Assembly: GCA_963169745.1 (NCBI GenBank) | Contig: CAUJCU010000021.1 | Location: 124,001 to 188,000, forward strand | DNA from: Bacteroidota bacterium | GTDB lineage: Bacteria; Bacteroidota; Bacteroidia; UBA4408 | DNA: 64,000 bases | Direction of reading: 5' to 3' | Shown: one piece after another, positions 8,342 through 15,974 of the stretch | Numbering within the stretch: the stretch's first letter is position 1 | Layout: each line of letters begins with the position of its first letter | Translations under genes and position numbers: made by a program | The notes under the pieces: model-generated | Told to the model about the DNA's origin: nothing | The model's database searches: none | What the model saw: the letters and a program-made list of their open reading frames with translations, nothing else

Positions 8342-8361
8342 CGTGTTATAGAAATAACACG
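8342..8361. repeat. Perfect 8-bp inverted repeat between pntB and the PolX-like gene
   Basis: CGTGTTAT (8342-8349) and ATAACACG (8354-8361) pair perfectly around a 4-nt loop in the 36-bp gap between the pntB stop and the next ATG. There is no T run after it on either strand, so it is not a standard intrinsic terminator. It could set the relative expression of the two genes or stabilise the 3' end of the pnt message. Confidence 0.5.
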
Positions 8362-8369
8362 CAAGAAGG

Positions 8370-9809
8370 TTATAGCATTTTTATTTCAGCAACTAAATTG
8401 GTTAGCGCTTTTTTGGCATCACCAAAAAACATACTGCATTTTGGATTGTAGAAAAGCAAATTGTCAATACCGGCATAACCGGCATTCATGCTACGTTTAT
8501 TAACCACAATATTTTTAGCATGGTCAACTTCTAAAATAGGCATTCCGTATATAGGTGACGATGGATCTGACTTAGCTGCCGGGTTTACTACATCATTAGC
8601 TCCTACTATCAATACAACATCTGTTTGATCAAACTCCGGGTTAATATCATCCATTTCTACCAATTTATCATACGAAACGTTACTCTCAGCCAAAAGTACA
8701 TTCATGTGACCGGGCATTCGACCAGCTACAGGATGTATGGCATACTTTACCTCAACACCACGTTCCTCGAGCAAGAGTTCTAATTCATGAATAATATGTT
8801 GTGCTTGAGCTACAGCCAAACCATAACCGGGAACAATAACAACTTTTTTGCTGTAATTCAATAAAATAGCTAAATCGCTCACGTTTACATCCTTAATAGA
8901 CCCTTTTGTTTGATCGCCACTATCGGTACTTGTTGTACCACCACCAAAGGCTCCAAAGATAACATTACTCAGCGGGCGATTCATAGCTTTACACATCACT
9001 AAAGTGAGCAAAGTGCCCGCAGAACCCACTAATATTCCTCCAGTAAGCATAACTTTATTGTCATAAAGAAATCCACCAAAGGCAGCAGCCAAGCCGGTAA
9101 ATGAGTTGAGCAAAGAGATTACTACAGGCATGTCAGCACCACCAATTGGTATGGTAAACAAAATTCCGTATAATATAGCTGCTGCAAAAAGAAGATAAAG
9201 TAAGGTGCTGTTTCCTCCGGTAAACACAATATACGTTCCAAAAGCCAAAACACCTATCATAAACATTGTATTGATTATATTGTAGGACGGAATTCGAATT
9301 GGCTTTGCCATAGTTCCATTTAGTTTTAAATAAGCAATGATACTTCCTGAGAAAGAAACTGTACCAATGATTAAACCGGCAATAATTGCAATAAGGACAC
9401 CATAGAGTTTATCCATTGAATCGGAAAGAACAATAGCAGCTCCTACAATAGGGTTATGCATGGTGTGCTGTAAATGATTGTATTCTATAATGGATATTAA
9501 TGCAGCACAGGCCCCACCCATTCCATTAAACATAGAAACCAATTCGGGCATTTTTGTCATTTGTACTTTTTTAGCAGTAAACCAGCCAATTACAGTACCC
9601 AGAGCTATAGCCCCAAAGATTAATCCGTAAACGAGACCGCTAACCTCATTATCATGAAGAAATATAGTTCCCACAATTGCAATAGTCATACCTACAGCAG
9701 CTATTAGATTTCCTTTTCGCGCTGTTTTGGCATTGCCCATCATTTTTAGTCCTACAATAAAAGTTATAGAACCAATTAAATAACAAATTTCAAGTAAATT
9801 ATGTTTCAT
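8370..9809 (-). CDS. pntB: NAD(P) transhydrogenase subunit beta
   Basis: PntB forms the proton channel and the NADP(H)-binding domain III of the proton-translocating transhydrogenase in the inner membrane, which makes NADPH from NADH. The 479-aa protein has many hydrophobic segments over about residues 1-280. A soluble domain follows, with the VPGYGLAVAQAQ NADP motif and the HPVAGRMPGHMNVLLAE and VGANDVVNPAA loops. The GxGxxxA-type VPGYGLAVA pattern is typical of domain III. It is the third gene of a pntAA-pntAB-pntB set on the minus strand, with a 28-bp gap to pntAB. No unusual residue was seen. Confidence 0.97.
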   Translation of the reverse strand: MKHNLLEICYLIGSITFIVGLKMMGNAKTARKGNLIAAVGMTIAIVGTIFLHDNEVSGLVYGLIFGAIALGTVIGWFTAKKVQMTKMPELVSMFNGMGGACAALISIIEYNHLQHTMHNPIVGAAIVLSDSMDKLYGVLIAIIAGLIIGTVSFSGSIIAYLKLNGTMAKPIRIPSYNIINTMFMIGVLAFGTYIVFTGGNSTLLYLLFAAAILYGILFTIPIGGADMPVVISLLNSFTGLAAAFGGFLYDNKVMLTGGILVGSAGTLLTLVMCKAMNRPLSNVIFGAFGGGTTSTDSGDQTKGSIKDVNVSDLAILLNYSKKVVIVPGYGLAVAQAQHIIHELELLLEERGVEVKYAIHPVAGRMPGHMNVLLAESNVSYDKLVEMDDINPEFDQTDVVLIVGANDVVNPAAKSDPSSPIYGMPILEVDHAKNIVVNKRSMNAGYAGIDNLLFYNPKCSMFFGDAKKALTNLVAEIKML

Positions 9810-9837
9810 ATTCAGTGTAAGGCCTGTTTCTTAATTT

Positions 9838-10143
9838 TTATTTCTTTTTAAACATTTCCAACATTCTATCGGTAACTACAAACCCACCAACAACATTTAG
9901 AGTTCCTAGGAGTACCGCTAGAAAGCCAAGTATTAAGGCCAGTATGTTTTCGGGGTCAACATTAATCATTACATAAATTGCACCTACTATAACCACTCCA
10001 TGAATGGCATTAGCTCCACTCATTAACGGGGTATGAAGCACTGTTGGAACACTTCCTATAACCTCAATCCCAACAAAAATGGATAGAGCTACAAAATAAA
10101 TCATTTCACGATGTTCGCTTACTAAGTTTAAAAATGTTTCCAT
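9838..10143 (-). CDS. pntAB: NAD(P) transhydrogenase subunit alpha, membrane part (alpha-2)
   Basis: This 101-aa hydrophobic protein matches the membrane segment that in E. coli forms the C-terminus of PntA. In many other bacteria it is a separate gene. It has three to four transmembrane stretches, including VALSIFVGIEVIGSVPTVLHTPLM and the region ending ALILGFLAVLLGTLNVVGGF. The HTPLMSGANAIHG loop is the family hallmark. It sits between pntAA and pntB on the same strand with gaps of about 30 bp, so the complete three-subunit enzyme is encoded here. Confidence 0.96.
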   Translation of the reverse strand: METFLNLVSEHREMIYFVALSIFVGIEVIGSVPTVLHTPLMSGANAIHGVVIVGAIYVMINVDPENILALILGFLAVLLGTLNVVGGFVVTDRMLEMFKKK

Positions 10144-10175
10144 AAATTTGTTTTATAATGATTTAACTGCTTTAC

Positions 10176-11312
10176 TTAGGCTGCACCAACAGGCTTTTGT
10201 TTAACACTTGGATGAACTGCTTGCCCATTGTGGACAATAAGAGAGCCCTTGGTTATTTCTTCGTCCATTTCCCATTTAAATCCGTCTTTAGTTGCCAAAT
10301 GATATAAAAAGGTTTGAATATTTTTAGCATATAAATCACTGGCGTTCATAGATAATAATGAAGGAATATTGCTTTCTCCGATAATGGTAACTCCGTGTTT
10401 TTGAATGGTTTTATTAACCTCGCTTCCTACAACATTTCCCCCTTGCTCCACAGCCATGTCTAAAATTACAGAACCAAAACGCATACTTTTTACCATATCT
10501 TCAGTTACTAAGACAGGTGCTTTTTTACCCGGTATCAAGGCTGTTGTTATTACTATATCAGCTTCTTTTACGTGTTTGGCAACAGTTTCTTGTTGTTTTT
10601 TAAGGAAATCATCAGAAATGCTCTTCACATAACCGCCTTCAACTTTAATAGTGCTGTCTGTTGGAACTTCTATAAACTTACCACCTAAAGATTCTACCTG
10701 CTCTTTGGTATCAGGACGAATATCTGAAACCTCAACTACTGCGCCTAATCTTTTAGCTGTAGCAATAGCTTGTAAGCCGGCTACTCCAGCCCCAAAAATA
10801 ACAACTTTTGATGGTTTAATAGTTCCTGCTGCGGTAGTCATCATAGGAAGTATCTTTCCTAAAGCATTAGCAGCTAATAAAACAGATTTGTATCCGGCCA
10901 GGTTGGCCTGAGAAGAAAGCGCATCCATTTTTTGTGCCCTTGATATTCGAGGAACAGCATCCATACTAAATGCTGAAATTTGTGCTTTACAACAGGCTTC
11001 TGTAAGTTCCGGATTAGTAGCAGCAAACATAAACGAAATAAGTACAGTTCCTTTTTTCATTTGTGCAATTTCTTCCGGCAGTGGGGCATTAACACGTAAT
11101 ACGATATCTGTATTATTGTACATATTGGCTACGTTGTCGCTTATTTTGGCTCCGGCAGCACTATAAGATTCATTTGAAAAGTTGGAAGCTAAACCTGCTC
11201 CAGATTCTATGGTGACCTGAAACCCTTTGTTTACAAAATCTTTTACGATATCTGGAGTAACGGCTACTCTGTTTTCTTTAAACTTTGTTTCTTTAAAAAC
11301 TGAAATGTGCAT
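10176..11312 (-). CDS. pntAA: NAD(P) transhydrogenase subunit alpha, NAD-binding part (alpha-1)
   Basis: This is the soluble NAD(H)-binding domain I of the transhydrogenase (378 aa). It is related to alanine dehydrogenase. The N-terminus has the KETKFKENRVAVTPD signature of the AlaDH/PNT family. The Rossmann motif VVIFGAGVAGLQAIATAKRLGA lies near residues 169-190, followed by an acidic residue for the NAD ribose (EVSD). The RQD-like loop and the mobile GYVKSIS region are also seen. It is the first gene of the pnt unit. Upstream, the minus strand has an imperfect -7-like TACTTTTA near 11366-11373. Confidence 0.96.
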   Translation of the reverse strand: MHISVFKETKFKENRVAVTPDIVKDFVNKGFQVTIESGAGLASNFSNESYSAAGAKISDNVANMYNNTDIVLRVNAPLPEEIAQMKKGTVLISFMFAATNPELTEACCKAQISAFSMDAVPRISRAQKMDALSSQANLAGYKSVLLAANALGKILPMMTTAAGTIKPSKVVIFGAGVAGLQAIATAKRLGAVVEVSDIRPDTKEQVESLGGKFIEVPTDSTIKVEGGYVKSISDDFLKKQQETVAKHVKEADIVITTALIPGKKAPVLVTEDMVKSMRFGSVILDMAVEQGGNVVGSEVNKTIQKHGVTIIGESNIPSLLSMNASDLYAKNIQTFLYHLATKDGFKWEMDEEITKGSLIVHNGQAVHPSVKQKPVGAA

Positions 11313-11451
11313 TTATTTCTTAGGTTATCTTGTGTGTTTTATACACATAGTTAAATTCGGGCGCTAAAAGTATAAAAATATACAATATTCAGCAATAAGT
11401 TTATAACATAAAGTAGAGTTAAATATATAAACTTTGTGAATTTTTGACACT

Positions 11452-12444
11452 TTAGTTTTCTCTGTCCATCAGATTTTGAGTAAAGGCAGTTAAAGCCTCT
11501 TTTTTTGCCTTATTGCATGGTATTTTTTCTAAATGCGCTAAAGACTTATTATAAAAACCTAAAAGCTCTTCACGAGCCAAATTTTTTACATCAAAATATT
11601 CATAAATAGCTTTTACCGCCTCTATTTTCAAGTTGGGATCAACTTGTTTGGTGTGCATCCAAAGCTCTAACTCTTCTTTTTTATAACGATCGGCTATATT
11701 TAAAGTTTTTAGCAACAAATATGTTTTTTTGTTGCTGACTATATCACCTCCTGTTTGTTTTCCTACCAGATTTTTGCTTCCAAATACATCTAGAATATCG
11801 TCTTGTAATTGAAAAGCTATACCTAAATTTTTCCCAAATTCGTAGATATGCTGCGCATCTTCTGGACGTGCACCACTAACAACAGCACCTATTTTTGCAC
11901 TACCTGCCAGCAAAACAGATGTTTTTAGTTCAATCATTTTAATATACTGGGCAATGCTAACTTGGCTTTGTGTTTCAAAATCCATATCCATTTGTTGTCC
12001 TTCACAAACTTCAATCGCTGTTTTTGTAAAAATTTCAAGCACTTCTTTCAGGCAAAACTCAGGGCTTTGCATGACGTATTGAAAACTTTGAACAAACATG
12101 GTATCGCCACTTAAAATAGCAATATCGGTATTCCATTTTTTGTGAACTGTAGGTTGGTTTCTACGCAATGGAGCTTTGTCCATTATATCATCATGAAGTA
12201 ATGTAAAATTGTGAAAAATTTCAAGTCCTAAAGCAGGTTTCAAAACATCTTGGATGGAACCATCGAACAAATCACAAGAAAGGAGAGCTAATAATGGACG
12301 TAATCGTTTCCCCCCTAGTTCAAGTGTATATTTAATTGGGGCATAAAGATTGATGGGCTTTTTATGGAGCAATGATTTATTGAACGATTCTATTTCAAAA
12401 TCAATGAACTTATTAAATGACTCAATTCGATCCAAAACTTGCAA
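11452..12444 (-). CDS. Polyprenyl (short-chain isoprenyl) diphosphate synthase
   Basis: This trans-prenyltransferase joins isopentenyl diphosphate units to make an isoprenoid chain precursor. The 330-aa protein has the first aspartate-rich motif DDIMD at residues 85-89 and the second, DDILD, at 216-220. GGKRLRP (44-50) binds diphosphate. A phenylalanine (Phe80) five residues before the first motif suggests a short product (C15-C20 range), but this is inference. The gene lies 6 bp after ugd on the minus strand. dxs, the entry enzyme of the same pathway, is 3.5 kb away. Whether the product feeds quinone, polyprenol or other synthesis is open. Confidence 0.92.
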   Translation of the reverse strand: MQVLDRIESFNKFIDFEIESFNKSLLHKKPINLYAPIKYTLELGGKRLRPLLALLSCDLFDGSIQDVLKPALGLEIFHNFTLLHDDIMDKAPLRRNQPTVHKKWNTDIAILSGDTMFVQSFQYVMQSPEFCLKEVLEIFTKTAIEVCEGQQMDMDFETQSQVSIAQYIKMIELKTSVLLAGSAKIGAVVSGARPEDAQHIYEFGKNLGIAFQLQDDILDVFGSKNLVGKQTGGDIVSNKKTYLLLKTLNIADRYKKEELELWMHTKQVDPNLKIEAVKAIYEYFDVKNLAREELLGFYNKSLAHLEKIPCNKAKKEALTAFTQNLMDREN

Positions 12445-12450
12445 GATGGT

Positions 12451-13800
12451 TTATTGAGTTACTTTATTGCGACCAATACTTTCATAATGAAATCCTAATT
12501 TTTGCATTAGGTCATTACTATACACGTTTCTTCCGTCAAAAATCACTTTATTTTTTAAAAGGGAGCCTACTTTTTCAAAATCAGGAGTGCGGAATTGACT
12601 CCATTCTGTAGCAATAATTAAAGCATCAGCTTGGGCCAAAGTGTCGTAAGAATTTTCAGCAAAACTAATTTTATCTCCTAACAAATTTTTCACATTTGTC
12701 ATAGCCTCCGGGTCAAAAGCGCAAACAGTAGCTCCTTCAGCCAATAATTCTTCTATTAAGTATAAGGCAGGTGCTTCACGAATATCATCGGTGTCGGGTT
12801 TAAAGGCTAGGCCCCATAGGGCAAAATGTTTTCCCTTTAGGTTATTGTTATAGTAGCGCTTTATTTTAGGAATTATAATGGTTTTTTGATTTTCGTTTAC
12901 CTTCATTACAGCATTTAGTAAATTAAAATCATAGTTTACTTCGTTTGCTGATTTTGATAATGCCTGTACATCCTTTGGAAAACAGCTGCCACCATAACCT
13001 ATACCAGGAAATAAAAATCTTTTACCAATGCGGTCATCAGAGCCTATCCCAATTCTTACCATATCTACATCAGCACCTAAGCGCTCGCATAAATTAGCTA
13101 TTTCATTCATAAAAGTAATCTTTGTGGCCAGAAAAGCATTGGCTGCATATTTTGTTAACTCTGCAGATTTTTCATCCATAAAAATAATAGGATTGCCTTG
13201 GCGAACATAAGGTTTATAAAGTTCATCCATGAGTTTCTTGGCTCTTTCACTACTCGTTCCAATAACCACACGGTCGGGCTTTAAGAAATCATCTACGGCA
13301 AATCCTTCACGCAAAAATTCGGGATTGCTAACTACATCAAAAGCTGCGGTACGTTCAGCCTCTGTATTAAAATATGGGTTTTGTTTCATACTTTCCAAAA
13401 CCATTTCACGTACTTTGTTAGCTGTTCCTACTGGAACTGTACTTTTGTCAACAATAACTTTATAGTCAGTAATAATTTTTCCTAAGTCTTTGGCTACGCC
13501 TAAAATATAGCTTAAATCGGCCGAACCATCTTCTCCTGGAGGAGTAGGCAGGGCTAAAAAAATAATTTTAGCTTCTTTTACAGCTTCTGCCAAATTGCTT
13601 GTAAAGCTTAAACGTCCGGCTTTAATATTTCTATGAAAGAGCACATCCAGATGAGGTTCGTATATGGGGACTTCACCGGCTTTCATTTTTTTTACTTTTT
13701 CAACATTTATATCAACACAGGTAACGGTGTTGCCTGTTTCGGCTAAACAAGTTCCCGTAACTAATCCTACGTAACCGGTTCCAACAACTGCTATATTCAT
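12451..13800 (-). CDS. ugd: UDP-glucose 6-dehydrogenase
   Basis: Ugd oxidises UDP-glucose to UDP-glucuronate with two NAD+, providing precursors for surface polysaccharide. The 449-aa protein opens with the Rossmann motif IAVVGTGYVGLVTG. The catalytic cysteine is Cys273 in GYGGSCFPKDVQAL, and the central helix has the conserved ELTKYAANAFLATKI. The WGLAFKPDTDDIREAP motif is in the C-terminal domain. UDP-N-acetyl-hexosamine dehydrogenases are related, but these motifs fit the UDP-glucose enzyme best. It follows a sugar aminotransferase gene by 33 bp and is followed by the prenyl synthase at 6 bp, suggesting a three-gene transcript. Confidence 0.93.
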   Translation of the reverse strand: MNIAVVGTGYVGLVTGTCLAETGNTVTCVDINVEKVKKMKAGEVPIYEPHLDVLFHRNIKAGRLSFTSNLAEAVKEAKIIFLALPTPPGEDGSADLSYILGVAKDLGKIITDYKVIVDKSTVPVGTANKVREMVLESMKQNPYFNTEAERTAAFDVVSNPEFLREGFAVDDFLKPDRVVIGTSSERAKKLMDELYKPYVRQGNPIIFMDEKSAELTKYAANAFLATKITFMNEIANLCERLGADVDMVRIGIGSDDRIGKRFLFPGIGYGGSCFPKDVQALSKSANEVNYDFNLLNAVMKVNENQKTIIIPKIKRYYNNNLKGKHFALWGLAFKPDTDDIREAPALYLIEELLAEGATVCAFDPEAMTNVKNLLGDKISFAENSYDTLAQADALIIATEWSQFRTPDFEKVGSLLKNKVIFDGRNVYSNDLMQKLGFHYESIGRNKVTQ

Positions 13801-13833
13801 AAATTTAACGACTTTATAATTATTAATTTGGTG

Positions 13834-14985
13834 TTACATTTTCAAAAAATCCAATATGGTTTGTGTAATGTATTGTTGTGTGTTTTCTTCCAATTCAGTG
13901 TGCATTGGTAACGATAACACATTGTTGCAAAGCTTTTCGGTAATTGGGAAATCGCCTTTCTTATACTGTGGATTGGAATATGCTTTTTGATGGTGCAATG
14001 GAATTGGGTAATATATCATAGAAGGAATACCTTGAGCCATCAAATACTCACGAAGTGCTGTTCTATCAATGTCGTGAAGTTGTAAGGTATATTGATGAAA
14101 AACATGTGTGCTATATGACACTCTTTTTGGGGTACTAATACGAGAATGCCCTGCCAAGGCCCTATCGTATATACTGGCTGCTTTTTGACGGGCAGCAGCA
14201 TAAGTATTTAAGTGTTTTAGTTTCACTTTTAAAACAGCTGCTTGAATACTGTCAAGCCTAGAGTTTACACCAATACTATCGTGTACATACTGCACTCTTT
14301 GACCGTGATTAGTAATCATTCTAATTTTAGAAGCAAGAACTTCATCATTTGTGAAAAGAGCACCTCCATCACCAAAACAGCCTAAGTTTTTACTTGGGAA
14401 AAATGAGGTACATCCAATTGTGCCAATAGTACCAGCCTTTTTACGAGTTCCATCTTTATATATATAATCTGCTCCAATGGCTTGGGCAGTATCTTCAATC
14501 ACAAATAAGCCGTGTTTTTCAGCTATTGCCATAATCGTTTCCATATTGGCACACTGCCCGAAAAGATGAACAGGGACAATAGCTTTGGTTTTTGAAGTTA
14601 TCGCTTTTTCGAGGGCTTCTGTATTTATATCAAAAGTATCAGGATAAACATCAACTAAAACAGGAGTTAAGCCTAAAAGAGCAATAGCTTCTGCTGTGGC
14701 AACATAGGTAAAATCAGCGGTTATAACTTCATCTCCGGGCTTTAAACCCAAGGCCATCATTGCTATTTGTAAGGCATCGGTTCCGTTAGCACAGGGAATT
14801 ACATGTGGTGTTTGTAAATATTGCTCTAAATCAGTTTGAAAGCTTTTTACTTCAGGACCATTGATAAAAGCAGTATTTTCTATTACTTGCTGAATGGCAG
14901 CGTCAACCTCAGTTTTTATTTTTTGGTACTGGGTTTTTAAATCTACCATCTGAATTTTAGAAACTATTTTGAAATTTGCAGCCAT
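13834..14985 (-). CDS. DegT/DnrJ/EryC1 family sugar aminotransferase
   Basis: This PLP-dependent enzyme transfers an amino group to a keto-sugar nucleotide for polysaccharide synthesis. The 383-aa protein has the PLP lysine Lys199 in FFPSKNLGCFGDGGA, with Asp165 and Gln168 in EDTAQAIGA contacting the cofactor. It resembles WbpE-type enzymes that act on UDP-3-keto-glucuronate sugars, which would suit the neighbouring ugd, but the substrate is inferred. The ATG at 14985 is kept because a -7 element lies just upstream. The internal Met13 (14949), which begins MVDLKTQYQKI, matches the usual family N-terminus and is an alternative start. Confidence 0.9.
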   Translation of the reverse strand: MAANFKIVSKIQMVDLKTQYQKIKTEVDAAIQQVIENTAFINGPEVKSFQTDLEQYLQTPHVIPCANGTDALQIAMMALGLKPGDEVITADFTYVATAEAIALLGLTPVLVDVYPDTFDINTEALEKAITSKTKAIVPVHLFGQCANMETIMAIAEKHGLFVIEDTAQAIGADYIYKDGTRKKAGTIGTIGCTSFFPSKNLGCFGDGGALFTNDEVLASKIRMITNHGQRVQYVHDSIGVNSRLDSIQAAVLKVKLKHLNTYAAARQKAASIYDRALAGHSRISTPKRVSYSTHVFHQYTLQLHDIDRTALREYLMAQGIPSMIYYPIPLHHQKAYSNPQYKKGDFPITEKLCNNVLSLPMHTELEENTQQYITQTILDFLKM

Positions 14986-15005
14986 TGTTCAGTTAAAAAA
15001 GCTTG

Positions 15006-15013
15006 CAAATATA
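15006..15013 (-). promoter_or_regulatory. -7 promoter element for the aminotransferase-ugd unit
   Basis: CAAATATA on the plus strand reads TATATTTG on the minus strand, a full match to TAnnTTTG. It lies 21 bp before the aminotransferase ATG at 14985. It is back to back with a promoter for the divergent outer-membrane protein gene. Confidence 0.45.
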
Positions 15014-15021
15014 GCTAATAA

Positions 15022-15053
15022 TTTGCTTGTATTTACCCTTTTTTGTTACTTTG
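15022..15053 (+). promoter_or_regulatory. Promoter of the outer-membrane protein gene
   Basis: A -33 TTTG at 15022-15025 is followed after 20 bp by TTACTTTG at 15046-15053, close to TAnnTTTG. The predicted transcript would start near 15060. This makes the TTG at 15027 impossible as a translation start and supports the TTG at 15075. Confidence 0.6.
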
Positions 15054-15074
15054 GCCACTTTGCAGCCTAACCCC

Positions 15075-15854
15075 TTGAACTCACGAATTTTTTCTGTATT
15101 TCTATTATTGCTTACTAGCCTTAATCTTATTGGTAAAGATGCACGTGCTCAATTTAGTTTAAAAGATAGTACTATCCGCACTCCACTAATAGGTGTAAGT
15201 TATGCATTTCAGTTTCCTGCGGGTGACTTAAAACAGCGATTTGGGACTAATTCCAGCTTGGGGTTGCATTTTTTTAACAAGTCTTCAAAAAATTGGATAT
15301 GGGGCTTAGATTTTACTTTTACTCATGCCGCACAAAGTCAAGTATTAGAATCGCAAAATTTGTTTGACTCAATTGAATCAAGATCAGGTCATGTTATTGA
15401 TGGTAATGGTGAATATGCTTCTTTACTTTTTTACGAAAGAGGTTTTACAACTACAGCTAAAGCAGGCAAGATTTTTCCTTTATGGGGGCAAAATCAAAAT
15501 TCAGGTATTTGCTTACTTAGTGGGCTGGGTTATATGCAACATAAAATTAGAATAGAAGATAAATATAACCGAACACCGCAGCTCACCAAAGATTATAGAA
15601 AAGGTTATGACCGTTTAAGCAGTGGTTGGATGTTGAGTCAATTTGTAGGCTATATGTTTTTAGGGAGTAACCGATTATTAAACTTTTATGCCGGTTTTGA
15701 ACTTATGGCAGGCTTTACTAAAAATAGGAGAAGCTATAATTTTGATACTATGGAAAAAGAAACTCGCCAGCGTATTGACATTTATTATGGCCCGCGCATT
15801 GGTTTTATTCTCCCTCTATATAAGAGACTTCCAAGAGATTTCTATTACAATTAA
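15075..15854 (+). CDS. Predicted outer-membrane beta-barrel protein
   Basis: The family is not recognised by name. From the TTG at 15075 the protein is 259 aa. It starts MNSRIFSVFLLLL, a clean signal peptide that ends at about DARAQ. The rest is rich in alternating hydrophobic and aromatic stretches (GVSYAFQFPAGD, GLHFFNK, NFYAGFELMAGF, YYGPRIGFILP), the pattern of short outer-membrane beta-strands. There is no in-frame ATG near the 5' end. A promoter at 15022-15053 excludes the longer TTG start at 15027. It is convergent with dxs. The function cannot be given beyond a likely outer-membrane location. Confidence 0.7.
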   Translation: MNSRIFSVFLLLLTSLNLIGKDARAQFSLKDSTIRTPLIGVSYAFQFPAGDLKQRFGTNSSLGLHFFNKSSKNWIWGLDFTFTHAAQSQVLESQNLFDSIESRSGHVIDGNGEYASLLFYERGFTTTAKAGKIFPLWGQNQNSGICLLSGLGYMQHKIRIEDKYNRTPQLTKDYRKGYDRLSSGWMLSQFVGYMFLGSNRLLNFYAGFELMAGFTKNRRSYNFDTMEKETRQRIDIYYGPRIGFILPLYKRLPRDFYYN

Positions 15855-15974
15855 ACAATCCTTTACTCCTCATTTAAAAGCTGTTTATATATACTTAGCT
15901 CAATAAAACAGAGTACCAATCTTTTTTGAATTTTTAAATAAATAAGCTGGTGATATTAGAGTGTATCAGCTCTA

